Shown piece by piece: positions 13,401 through 17,523 of a DNA stretch of 32,212 nucleotides. Source of the DNA: Gammaproteobacteria bacterium (GTDB lineage: Bacteria; Pseudomonadota; Gammaproteobacteria; Pseudomonadales; Cellvibrionaceae); assembly GCA_021151625.1 (NCBI GenBank), contig JAGKWY010000068.1:1-32212 (forward strand), read 5' to 3'. Below the pieces are notes generated by a model. The model worked only from the letters and a program-made list of their open reading frames with translations. It had not been told where the DNA came from and did no database searches. Positions within the stretch are counted from its first letter, which is position 1; each line of letters opens with the position of its first letter. Position numbers and translations under genes: made by a program.

Positions 13401-13743
13401 TTCAGTTTTTGGAAAGAGCGTAGGAAATTTTGCTAATCAGACAAAACTTTTAGGTCACTTTACAAAACATGGTAGGGAGTTTGGTGCGAAGTCTGCGAGT
13501 GAGTATTTATCCATTGCCAGAGATGTGATGAAAAACGGCACCAAAGTTCAATATGCCTACAAAGGTGAAATGAGAACTGGTTTTGTGCAGTTCATGGGTA
13601 ATACTAAAAGAGGTGAATCCAAGTTTGCCTTTGTGGGAACAAACAACCAAGGGTACATAACAACACTTCATACTAAGAGCGGGAAGGATTTTTGGAAAAC
13701 TTTAAATGGAAACTCTCAAGATAGAATAATTTATCCGAGGTAA
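1441..13743 (+). CDS. Giant secreted SpvB/FG-GAP/Ig/Rhs polymorphic toxin
   Basis: The start is chosen at ATG 1441 because GGATGG lies 8 nt upstream and it gives a clean Sec signal peptide ending VSA|Q; ATG 1429 and TTG 1279 are alternatives. The product is about 4,100 residues. Order: SpvB-like domain (about 34-310); seven FG-GAP/VCBS calcium-loop repeats (about 358-737, for example DINGDGLDD); Tc-middle-like segment ending WRQDWPFTG (about 902-933); serine linker; eight Ig-like domains (about 1017-1932) with two more internal serine linkers; a fourth serine linker; a second SpvB domain (about 2001-2310); six further FG-GAP loops (2330-2707); a second RQDWPHTG middle segment; YD repeats (2844-3697); Rhs core ending at DPSG (D3808); variable C-terminus to 4100. 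Rhs shells of this kind encapsulate a C-terminal toxin. The N-terminus has a signal peptide and no PAAR domain, so T6SS loading looks unlikely. The delivery route is unknown. Confidence 0.93.
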   Translation: MSISAFSFGRLSSSLQVICVAWLFSFSVSAQVTQTLGSLDVDRLGAAVYTLPISAPNGVGGVKPNITALYNSQAANGLLGKGGSIGGLSVIKRCSQSLVRDGVNKAISWTAEDRFCIDTQRLMLVAGTQGVADSQYKTEIDNGVVYTAKGGTAGNPDYFEARAEDGATLIFGGVATAKEQGAATMTWALSQYKDATNNAIEYTYEGTAADGLRIKRINYAFAVPNTTTDPGAYIEFIYRDRDDPISKYVAGYEFRTNKLLTQINSYSLLGLLHRSYQFDLATSSGLAGYVTRLQSVKECTTQSQCFDSTQFEWGRTQKNVTTNQIETKNIKMDFLGSTFSGKDYQLSSAISNCCTVQATDFNGNGIADLAWIVSNGAGIYSYSTINDIAASPTDTLRMTTSVAEAKYDYTSEMLPLEFADINADGIQEVITPLQGSSGYSDTNHPWGINFMHWYWGRAYRQFGIYSLAKPIDLDGDGYEEILGYNQRSIDFTLHKTQRKINEPVTSYLYRYLDYYSATLRLSDIPTADGIFVEYAKDMAAVGDLNNDGKKDLLILVKLGYPTADEQIYKINWYEQKSGVLEFKGTIYQESKKPLGTQPYNGGYKLSDFVALTSIKAVDINGDGLDDVVFQKNGVWMYAINKGDGFLPFVTIPNKAVSKPAISSTFIDVNNDGQADYIYGESTYSGSAYTNPSIYVRYWNTKAAVFDAPVLIRTTPDYPILFADMNGDGFVDFIENKRVENDRTKDAINVYGFTNNLGNATVGFQGVLDQDTIVSIKTGVTTNASIEYQTLIRPKSIDIFTCVGNFPCFDFSTNSHYKPLKYSISRIVNSPADVQASAPSVLSNYYTKTNEPFSGLDNPHAGAAKVAQYVAPFPIVTRVKNNLVATNDKKYYYEVMRTQSGGRGLLGFEKTSVEDVATGIRTETFWRQDWPFTGLPISKIVWNKFNKAMSEVENTLAVNPIDQSKVFKVNVSNVVAKQYETGINDTVQGGLVSVNNSSSSSQSSSSASAVYASEPAILELLTPGERSIKYVAAGVSVGLKAVALSKDGTSWKDSSGNAPVVKFYADDYTYLGESRADGTPFNWMPLASKTYSIKAKVFLDAGVILQSRTAGVVVSDAIGYPTVEFLDTIRNGVKYFSGDIVNLIAKAEDKDGSIVNVKFYANNILVGTGNWNGGNYRFDWTPTAAGVYNIKAIATDSANNKSESKTLEIFYGVNGSSSSSTASSAAAASLTLPLTYPLTNSALGESLYLGSSLKNSSGQQLYEPDGSVPVARFYANGLYVGESRADGYWFQWKPAAAGVYDVVAVSMFNNEQFVSRTATLIVKGSATANIELTAPKYYGARYEAGSYVGISANINDSSFNIAKVIFYANDQEISADTTAPYSFAWMPSNSGIYTVKAVAVDVNGNSFTSLNRVISYGAVTSSASSSSTYSIPSSSQSSSLSSVRDPMRFELTSPLERTSDQYGLGAEVVLAAPVIGADGGTWVDAAGNAAQVNFYANEQLLTGLRKDPRGYFSFWKPNATGSYSIKAVARVNESKTITTGYGTVRVINANAPTVSLVHPVADRFLKLGDSLNLVATASDTDGNLQSVDFYSNGERLNVPVQGSNPFNLLWTPYVTGEYFIRAEAMDITRVKSTTGSVRVTVVNPGAKPAVTLINPNSASVPFGANLTLSADAIDYDGTIAKVEFYANELLVGTTTTKPYQINFNLPAAGSYSLKAIAYDNLNNSAVSTISQIQHGLVPPSLSIIDPDDDCFYAINFNAPKDVASNLVYELYEREVGAAWPLTPVVQQSISQGNIPSFKEYFHDHTPGNFEYRSRVCPVNNLAACSQYSDVLPVFLYANCKSIALPTVRLVNPPGSIELGKSIAINAEAQIAGNAIYKVSFFYGDKLLGVDNTAPYAITWTPTETGRNYLYALAEGFNEGTGVSEMRIVNVIPVGGYSSSLSSKSSSASSQSSSFYNVGGSLSSSSSSSSVPTGNGSPGTNQFNFDTEAPNEFKTLSTASNLPVLGQGEFVAATQGNLNVSNGGANYSVGIELPPAVRNLKPNLSLSYGSRAGNGLMGVGWGLSGLSAITRCRVSYVTEGEEAQRPNPRYTVNDRLCLDGQKLVVAANAAPADDSTYWTANTEYKTELDNFAKIVAYGSSASGGQGYFKVWTKDGRILTYGAEDYSQNSKIYAPNQDSGPISTWALDKVEDAYGNSYTITYERNTVNGEFYPQQINLGSTGLVVFTYQNRAGQTPWGYDAGNKYQLTKVLDKVTTYVGNTTAIPIKQYDIDYKISPTTNRELVEKISECGYEFSGWKCARPLTFDWQLGELGFESTPYPVLYTNNQPVTDVASWEDINGDGYVDAVGKKRLLGWGTANGNFIATGYEDAEFIQIIQTQQGKAAIKGVKRAQGAIDVYLSRMELSGAMTSTLITSEVFGDSAPVVRVADLNNDGLTDLIINNQFWIQQENTSFVPSPINAGTYYIHTGSELSYVDVDADGLLDQTIVAFHGYVESVSINGEMRGVYNNVLYSHLNTGNSFGGTLESFGRVGSAQPTVLMSGVGAGASDYHLKRGNLGVWRTWIDINRDGNLDVLYDDFFTPDLNIVKKWAVKLSTGVKPTEMQPLAGTGVAVVPMDHLGIGQYSFAMDYNKDGIDDAVVFTSGTSGVRNLRAFYGSYVNGNLGFVNSGVDPFNGKFDYLLAEVALPASDTINPLRGDVNNDGIVDLYVKGSVYLAKQQQPDLINKITNGFGSTTELAYSPLTGAVNNGSPLYTPDSVAPVFPLQPVNRSMQVVKKVSTSNGQGGFNHTYFNYLGGVQDTFRGFSGFKSIAVTNAASNVVSITEYRQDWPHTGRIKKQTAKDTSGKLISIVDNNYALHTQNARFPYLDYSLQKSYGLSTTSEASPLSVSKTTNTFDSCGNLTDQTTKVGNGFSGVEVTGELSSQHSVSVYNYYNTPACNDDFLTTVTQEVAKAGSVDLKRVVTEFTPNSQNEVYTRTDFKNEAIQKITTYEREVNGVVNKITEVAKDIDGSNAPARVATFSNFAYGMYPQTVTNAENHTTSLTYDYRFGSVKTESFIGLITTNSYDAFGGLQQQQTADGVVTDTITFYCSNAPVACPSGAYYGVTSRVTYSNQIGTLGEPLSINFYDNLQREVRSVVYSLGGKVINQANEYSASGYLTRVSEPYATTGVVADTSLATAWTNFSNYDALGRANTITGADGGSKTTTYSTDAYGFNTNESILVVKPNGGSETQITNSWTNALGQTIRVEDAMLNTVSYSYDAGGNLESTQVNNNPATQITLRHDLAGNKTYIKDPDAGVIDFEFNGFGELRKQTWQKNVAGVEKYISYGYDKLGRQTSRTDKPASGNNISYSWVWDTKQQGQLSARSGNGFSEEYFYDGFSRLSRQIVTTNGLSGGEFTYTYDDFSRPETVKYPNGFKIRRDYHVDGYQVQTRDVTSAITPKVLWALGSNIDARGTFTNQLWGNGVVTQTGFDASSGRLTSIKSGRLSSTNSFANLQGDIQNLSYTFDSLGNLRSRTTARTNSNGSALENITEAYGYDKLNRLTTSTTSGVFGRTQTYQYDTGGLGNLINRSDVLTGTSFNNDVGELKYEQLRNAGVHAVTSAAGVNYSYDKYGNMTARGSESIIYDTFNKPTRIAGSSITDFYYGPDHELYKEVSGTKTTYKLAGGLYEVMVDGSTTTQKSYVDGVILNNRTLINGTQSANDTVYLHTDHLGSVEATSNALGQFVNRMSFGAWGERQQSDWKPGNPTENFLTTNGFTGHDQIDSHNLIHMGGRVYDPSLGRFLSADIVVQSPYDSQNYNRYSYVGNNPLSYTDPSGYKRSNLDPFQRHMANAMQQANGCSSEADACGVRNSSRLTGDTAVWYLQGLAYTNSSNLTEFYGGAFYDPKYFCSSQLCQEGLAQANADLSDALDNAEPDSNDALNQNLANALAHLEARVAWGNDPAGAGAWAAGYVNDQHNKTLVTAMASVVPAERAIGAGVAVGGKVASWLGKIASVFGKSVGNFANQTKLLGHFTKHGREFGAKSASEYLSIARDVMKNGTKVQYAYKGEMRTGFVQFMGNTKRGESKFAFVGTNNQGYITTLHTKSGKDFWKTLNGNSQDRIIYPR
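1540..4400 (+). other. First SpvB / FG-GAP / Tc-middle module
   Basis: This segment of the giant protein has the layout of the front half of Tc-toxin B subunits. It begins with an SpvB-type N-terminal domain (LLGKGGSIGGLSVIKRC), continues with seven DxNxDGxxD calcium-loop repeats between about 2513 and 3650, and ends with a middle segment containing RGLLGFEKTSVEDV and FWRQDWPFTG. In ordinary Tc B proteins YD repeats would follow. Here the module stops and is replaced by a serine linker and Ig domains, so this copy has no Rhs shell of its own. Confidence 0.8.
4423..6360 (+). repeat. Threefold repeat: serine linker + Ig type A + Ig type B
   Basis: Within the giant gene, three units of roughly 620-660 bp follow each other, each made of a serine-rich linker (starting near 4423, 5080 and 5696) and two Ig-like domains. 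The first Ig of each unit (type A) has an extra segment before its VxFYAN strand (for example DGTSWKDSSGNAPVVKFYAD). The second (type B) is shorter and resembles Pfam Big_7-like domains (VKFYANNILVG...FDWTPTAAGVYNIKAIA). This order suggests duplication of a linker-A-B block, although DNA identity between the units looks low, so the duplications are old. Confidence 0.7.
6373..7370 (+). other. Ig7, cysteine-bearing insert domain, Ig8 and fourth serine linker
   Basis: After the threefold repeat comes one more Ig-like domain (6373-6640, VEFYANELLVGTTTTKPYQI). It is followed by a different domain with four cysteines (6648-6957; DDDCFYAINF, SRVCPVNNLAACSQYSD, YANCKS) that resembles a fibronectin-type or other beta-sandwich domain and may form disulfides outside the cell. 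Ig8 follows (6967-7233, VSFFYGDKLLGVDNTAPYAI). A long serine-rich linker (about 7240-7370) joins this stalk to the second SpvB module. Serine linkers of this kind are common in secreted Cellvibrio and Saccharophagus proteins. Confidence 0.65.
7400..12880 (+). other. Second SpvB / FG-GAP module and Rhs (YD-repeat) shell
   Basis: A second SpvB-type domain (GNGLMGVGWGLSGLSAITRC) is clearly paralogous to the first. Six DxNxDG loops lie between about 8440 and 9560, followed by a middle segment with FRGFSGFKSI and EYRQDWPHTG. YD repeats then run from about 9970 to 12530 (for example YDAGGNLEST, YDKLGRQTSR, YDKLNRLTTS). The Rhs core at 12535-12873 contains HTDHLGSVEATSN, the GRVYDPSLGRFLSAD block and RYSYVGNNPLSYTDPSG, the conserved end of the shell at which characterised Rhs proteins self-cleave to release the toxin. 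Confidence 0.9.
12874..13743 (+). other. Variable C-terminal region with candidate RNase-like toxin domain
   Basis: Downstream of the DPSG boundary the sequence no longer resembles the shell. A linker region of about 190 residues includes a glycine/alanine-rich stretch (GAGVAVGGKVASWLGKI) typical of pre-toxin segments. The last roughly 95 residues, from about 13456, begin HFTKHGREFGAKSASEY and end ITTLHTKSGKDFWKTL. This part is basic (about 16 K/R against 7 D/E). The H-x3-H...FGAK...EY pattern with a late histidine recalls BECR-fold RNase toxins of Rhs/CdiA proteins. That assignment is inference from pattern only; H4006, H4010 and the late histidine would be the catalytic candidates. Confidence 0.6.
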
Positions 13744-13746
13744 TAA

Positions 13747-14130
13747 ATGAGTAAGTATTTTGCATTGGTAAAAGCCATAGGGGATAACGTTGAAGAGGAA
13801 GTTACGTTGGATCTAAATGATCTCAAAGTAACTTGTTTTGCAGGTGTTTGCCCTTATGAAATTCACGAAGGTGAAAGATATCCTGTTTCTCTTGAATTGA
13901 TAGTCTTTGATGATTATGAGGTTAAAGAATCTGAAGTCGAATTTGCGGGATTAGAGCAAATAGGAGAGAGTTTTTCATATTGGATTAAAGGGCGGCTAGA
14001 GAAAGGTGTTATTGATTGTGGTATTCAGTTTGAGGATGAAATTTTGCTGTCGGATTATGGCTATTTAGATGGGAAATTTATTCAATTAAAGGTTGATCGA
14101 ATTGATGTGGAGTTTTTGGATAAAAGCTAG
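13747..14130 (+). CDS. Candidate immunity protein to the Rhs C-terminal toxin
   Basis: A 127-residue cytoplasmic protein that starts 3 nt after the toxin stop codon; its ribosome binding site (GAGG at about 13737) lies inside the last codons of the toxin gene, so the two are translationally coupled. It has no signal peptide. It is strongly acidic (about 29 D/E against 12 K/R), complementing the basic toxin tip. I do not recognise a named immunity family with certainty. The pattern CFAGVCPYEIHEGERYPVSL and the C-terminal DYGYLDGKFIQLKVDRIDVE look like a conserved beta-rich fold. Position, size and charge support an immunity role: binding and blocking the toxin domain in the producing cell. The low-GC composition resembles the toxin tip more than the Rhs shell. 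Confidence 0.7.
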   Translation: MSKYFALVKAIGDNVEEEVTLDLNDLKVTCFAGVCPYEIHEGERYPVSLELIVFDDYEVKESEVEFAGLEQIGESFSYWIKGRLEKGVIDCGIQFEDEILLSDYGYLDGKFIQLKVDRIDVEFLDKS

Positions 14131-14135
14131 GCTGC

Positions 14136-14308
14136 TTCGTAAGCAGGTGATCAACTCCACTCTTTACATTCCACAGCAACAGCGCCTCGATCTGCTCGAG
14201 TGTTGCTGCTTGTGGAATCGTAGTGAATATTTTTCGCAGATACGTATAGGACTCCAATCCATCGACTTTGGTGGTTTCAGTCACACTGTATAAATTCGCA
14301 CTTGCTAT
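14136..14308 (-). pseudogene. IS66-family transposase C-terminal remnant
   Basis: Read on the minus strand, this stretch encodes ASANLYSVTETTKVDGLES followed by YTYLRKIFTTIPQAATLEQI and EALLLWN. This is the well-known C-terminal end of IS66-type transposases (consensus SANLYSLIETAKANGLEPY...YLRxVFTxLP...IEALLPWN). Only the C-terminal 55-60 residues remain; the catalytic DDE region and the accessory IS66 orfs are absent, and the frame runs on past the normal end. It is a relic of an insertion sequence placed directly behind the immunity gene, and it probably marks past rearrangement of the toxin tip region. Confidence 0.85.
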
Positions 14309-14321
14309 CGTTAAATACAAT

Positions 14322-14355
14322 AAAAAACTCCACGCATAATTGCAGGGGCTTTTTA
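14322..14355. terminator. Imperfect bidirectional terminator-like hairpin
   Basis: An A-run, CTCC and GCA are followed by the loop TAAT and then TGC, GGGG and a T-run, giving a stem with one bulge and mismatches (GCA/TGC, CTCC/GGGG, A5/T5). It could end transcription from the toxin-immunity operon. The pairing is imperfect, so confidence is moderate. Confidence 0.4.
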
Positions 14356-14628
14356 TTAAATGGATTCAGTCGAACGAGTGGTGGTTGCTTCAGCTTAACC
14401 TGCATATCTAAGTAAATGTTTTCCGTGCCACCCACCAAATGAATCACAAATCTGTGATTCATATCTCCCATATTATTCCCGCTAATTTCAGATCCCAGTC
14501 TAGATTTATTAACTCCTTCCTGGCTCGCGATTTGCGCCTTATTTCAATTTAAATGGTATTTGCATGGCTTTGTGTGTTTGGGTTTTAAGAATTGGGTGCG
14601 AGTGGGGTGAAGGTAATTTATCAACCTG
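14356..14628. other. Gap between IS66 remnant and esterase gene
   Basis: No recognised gene lies here. A short minus-strand frame overlapping 14277-14471 encodes no family I know. The stretch may be further decayed mobile-element sequence plus the promoter of the downstream esterase-like gene; I see no clear promoter boxes. Confidence 0.4.
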
Positions 14629-14646
14629 ATGATTGTGGAGATAAAC

Positions 14647-16521
14647 GTGAAATTTATTAAACACATACCCGGCTACACATTCTTGCTATTGGTTTTTCTG
14701 TCTGCTTTATCTCATGCGGAAACCTGGTTGTTTGATTTTGGGCCTGCTACGCAAAATTCGGCGCCGGGGTATAACAATATTAATAACCCGGGGATTCAAA
14801 CCCATACCGGGTTGATTAATTCGGAGGGGTTAACCACGGGAATTTCGTTAACCATTAGCATTCCATTTAATACTGATGGCACTAATCCCAACGGGACAAC
14901 GACACCCGCACCGGAAACAGGGTTTGCGGGTAGTGCAACGCGCGATAGTTTTTTTGGAAATGTCGCCGTGTTTCAAGGAATTTCTGCGCCCAATGCACAA
15001 ATGCGTTTGACCGGGCTTGACCCTGCGCAGCGTTATGATTTTTCCATTTTCGCATCGCGCATGGGTGTGACCGATAATCGCGAAACCGAATATAAAATCA
15101 CCGGAGCTAATTTAGCCACAGCGTATCTGGATGCTGCGGGCAATACGGCGAATGTTGCAACAATCAACGATATCCAACCCGCTGCCGATGGCAGTGTTTT
15201 GATTGATCTGGCCCCCGGTTCGGCAAATACCAATTCCACCAAATTTTATTATATCGGTGCGATGAAAATAGTGAGTCGAACTATTGTTCCAGATACTTGT
15301 GAGGCGAGTGATTCAACACTTGATGACAAACTAACAAAATACACTTATGTGGAAGGTGTATCGCCTTACACCATGGGGCATTGGTTGTATCGCCCGGCGG
15401 GATATTCTTATGCGCCTTGTAAAAAATATCCGTTATTGGTTTGGTTGCATGGTCTTGGTGAAACCTGCAGCAAGGGCTCATTGGATATATTGAATAAATC
15501 CAGCCTTAATTCACCGGGTTATCAAATTTTGCAGGGAACTGCCTATAGCAACCAGCGTCCATTTTTAAATGGAATTATTTTACAGCCACAAACTTGCAGT
15601 AATTGGAATGCATCAAATATCGATGCAATGATTGAGTATGTGAAAACACAAGTACGTGTGGATGATGAACGAATTTATGTTACCGGTTTATCCCTGGGTG
15701 GTGGTGGTGCCTGGGCGTATGCGGCGAGTAAATACACCAAAGTTGCTGCAATTGTTCCAGTAGCCGGAACTGAATCTGCATTAAGTTCCATTAACGCAGC
15801 GAGCCATGTTCCTACTTGGGCATTTCATAATTATAACGATACCAATGTCGGGCCAGGCTTGGGGCCAGTAACGGATTTATTTCGCTGCAAGAGCTACACA
15901 CATCGCGAATGTACGGTGGAACATATCGATCGGATGATTCCATTTGCGACTACCAAAGTAATGCAAAATTATTCTGCCAATGGTGGTGCTACACAAGCGA
16001 CGACGGATAGAACAGCAGCCTTGGGAAAACTATTGCCCGATGATTTATTACCAACCCAATGGAACTGGAATGATGGTCGCGCTCCGCTGGATAGTTCAGC
16101 AAAAACACTCATGACTATTTATGCTGCCAGTGGCCATAGCGGATGGTCAACAACCTATGCTTCACAAGCGATGTGGGAATGGTTGTATGCACAGCAGCGT
16201 GAACCTGCGCCAACATTAAAAATCAGTTCGCAAACTATTACGCCGGTTAATGCGAGTATTAATTCGGCGGCAACATTGGTAATTAGCGCAAAAATTTCAT
16301 TGGGCGAGATTCCGGTGGCAAGCGTCTCCGCCGATTTGAAAGCCCTCGGCGGTTCCAATGTTCAACCGATGGTTTATGACAGTGTGAGTAAAACCTATAA
16401 ATTAACTTACACGCTACCTGCGACGGGTGTCTCAGTGGGAACCAAGGGTGTTGGAATAGTTGCTGTGGATACCAGTGGTAATCGCACGCTCAAGTTTGTG
16501 ACTTTTACAGTTGATCCCTAA
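14647..16521 (+). CDS. Secreted carbohydrate-esterase-like serine hydrolase
   Basis: The start is set at GTG 14647 because GGAG sits 6 nt upstream and the product then begins with a clean signal peptide (MKFIKHIPG..., cleavage SHA|ET); an in-frame ATG at 14629 has no such support. The 624-residue protein has three parts. Residues about 20-215 form an N-terminal beta domain (TWLFDFGPATQNSAPGYNN) like those attached to secreted polysaccharide enzymes. Residues about 230-515 form an alpha/beta hydrolase with oxyanion region LLVWLHGLGE, nucleophile elbow GLSLGGGGAW (S349), likely acid D398 (HNYND) and His497 (SGHSGW). The C-terminus is an Ig-like domain (about 520-624). The catalytic part resembles CE1/LpqC and PHB-depolymerase-like esterases; probable substrates are acyl or feruloyl groups on plant polysaccharides, but the specificity is not readable. 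A strong terminator follows. Confidence 0.8.
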   Translation: MKFIKHIPGYTFLLLVFLSALSHAETWLFDFGPATQNSAPGYNNINNPGIQTHTGLINSEGLTTGISLTISIPFNTDGTNPNGTTTPAPETGFAGSATRDSFFGNVAVFQGISAPNAQMRLTGLDPAQRYDFSIFASRMGVTDNRETEYKITGANLATAYLDAAGNTANVATINDIQPAADGSVLIDLAPGSANTNSTKFYYIGAMKIVSRTIVPDTCEASDSTLDDKLTKYTYVEGVSPYTMGHWLYRPAGYSYAPCKKYPLLVWLHGLGETCSKGSLDILNKSSLNSPGYQILQGTAYSNQRPFLNGIILQPQTCSNWNASNIDAMIEYVKTQVRVDDERIYVTGLSLGGGGAWAYAASKYTKVAAIVPVAGTESALSSINAASHVPTWAFHNYNDTNVGPGLGPVTDLFRCKSYTHRECTVEHIDRMIPFATTKVMQNYSANGGATQATTDRTAALGKLLPDDLLPTQWNWNDGRAPLDSSAKTLMTIYAASGHSGWSTTYASQAMWEWLYAQQREPAPTLKISSQTITPVNASINSAATLVISAKISLGEIPVASVSADLKALGGSNVQPMVYDSVSKTYKLTYTLPATGVSVGTKGVGIVAVDTSGNRTLKFVTFTVDP

Positions 16522-16570
16522 CGTATGAATCACTGTCAATAGTTTTAGATTCTGCTGCATTGATTGGTAG

Positions 16571-16600
16571 GGGCGCAATTTATTGCGCCCTGAATTTTTT
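16571..16600 (+). terminator. Rho-independent terminator after the esterase gene
   Basis: A perfect 8-bp stem GGGCGCAA / TTGCGCCC with loop TTTA is followed by TGAATTTTTT. It lies between two convergent genes and serves at least the rightward esterase transcript. Confidence 0.85.
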
Positions 16601-16628
16601 AGCGATGCGAAAAACGTTTTGATGATAG

Positions 16629-17225
16629 CTATTTTCGGGGTATTACGTGCAATCGTCGATATAAAACACCAGCTAATCCAAACATCACTAGAATAAATGT
16701 CTGGGGTTCAGGTACCGATTGTGTTGCATAATGAAACGTTAAATTGTCCATAAAAAGTGACATATGATTTTCCTCCACGCGAATGGATGAAATACCAAAA
16801 TCAGACTTAAGTACTATCGCTTGATTAGGAACATAGGGAGTGCTAAGTTCCTCGCTACTCATACCAATTACCCAGCCTTTTGTCAGGATATTTTCAATAT
16901 AGCCATTTGGCCCTGTAGCAGAAACGCTAATCGCTAATTCAAAAGGATGATTAAGTACAAAACTTACATATGTGGGAAGTTTGCCAACAAATAGGATATC
17001 GAACCAGGGCCCTGTTACGGCTTGGGATGAGTCCACTCCTGTTGCAAGAGATGCGTAAGGTGTAAACACTACCCCCTGCGCTTCATATTCTGTTGTCAAA
17101 AATCCTTCTTCATTTAACGTCCTATTGATATCATCAAAATCAATCGTCACTGCGTTAGCAAACCCGCATGAGAATGAAAAAATTGAGAGTAGAAAAAGAT
17201 AAAAACCGATACTCTTGCAGCGCAT
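16629..17225 (-). CDS. PEP-CTERM sorting-domain protein
   Basis: The start is placed at the ATG at 17225 because AGGAGG lies 6 nt upstream and the product begins with a signal peptide (MRCKSIGFYLFLLSIF...GFANA|V). The 198-residue mature protein is a predicted beta-rich extracellular domain (VTIDFDDINRTL...GVVFTPY...) without a named family; it resembles the many PEP-CTERM proteins with a FDD-x-N opening. The C-terminus has the full sorting signal: motif VPEP, a hydrophobic helix (FILVMFGLAGVLY) and a basic tail (RRLHVIPRK). Such proteins are processed by an exosortase and anchored at the surface or released into biofilm matrix. No exosortase gene is in the window. It is divergent from the next PEP-CTERM gene and shares its upstream region. 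Confidence 0.85.
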   Translation of the reverse strand: MRCKSIGFYLFLLSIFSFSCGFANAVTIDFDDINRTLNEEGFLTTEYEAQGVVFTPYASLATGVDSSQAVTGPWFDILFVGKLPTYVSFVLNHPFELAISVSATGPNGYIENILTKGWVIGMSSEELSTPYVPNQAIVLKSDFGISSIRVEENHMSLFMDNLTFHYATQSVPEPQTFILVMFGLAGVLYRRLHVIPRK

Positions 17226-17279
17226 AAAAACCTCCTGGTAACTCCTGAGTTGTTGGAAGGGAATCAGGTCATTCAGCGG

Positions 17280-17318
17280 TTCTATCAAGTGCTTCTATCA
17301 AGTACTTCTATATACAGA
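17280..17318. repeat. 13-bp tandem repeat in the divergent PEP-CTERM promoter region
   Basis: Two near-identical 13-bp units, TTCTATCAAGTGC and TTCTATCAAGTAC, are followed directly by a third that keeps only TTCTAT. They sit about 55 bp upstream of the leftward PEP-CTERM start, between the two divergent genes. They may be direct-repeat binding sites for a regulator of one or both genes; no known consensus is recognised. Confidence 0.55.
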
Positions 17319-17523
17319 CCTCATTCCAGTTCTTACTTCTAAACCCTTTCCTAATGAAGCTTCAAGCTATTTGCACGACAATTATCTAACTGTGAGGCAA
17401 TACCTTTGGGGAGACTCGCTTATAACATTTTGGCGCCAGTCAATATGTTCATCGTTTTGTAACAATAATTGTCGATTCTTTGGCGTCTTTTTTCTCATCT
17501 GGGATAATGCCGGGGAATTTATA

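Noticed and set aside
1441..13743. T6SS Rhs effector
   Set aside because: No PAAR or VgrG domain and no T6SS genes are nearby, and a Sec signal peptide is present; not proven, since such genes may lie outside the window.
1441..13743. Tc (ABC) toxin B-C fusion
   Set aside because: The SpvB/FG-GAP/YD layout is similar, but there is no TcA gene here and the Ig stalk and signal peptide are atypical.
14277..14471. Minus-strand small gene next to the IS66 remnant
   Set aside because: Its predicted protein resembles nothing I know and has no ribosome binding site; it is more likely chance open frame in decayed sequence.
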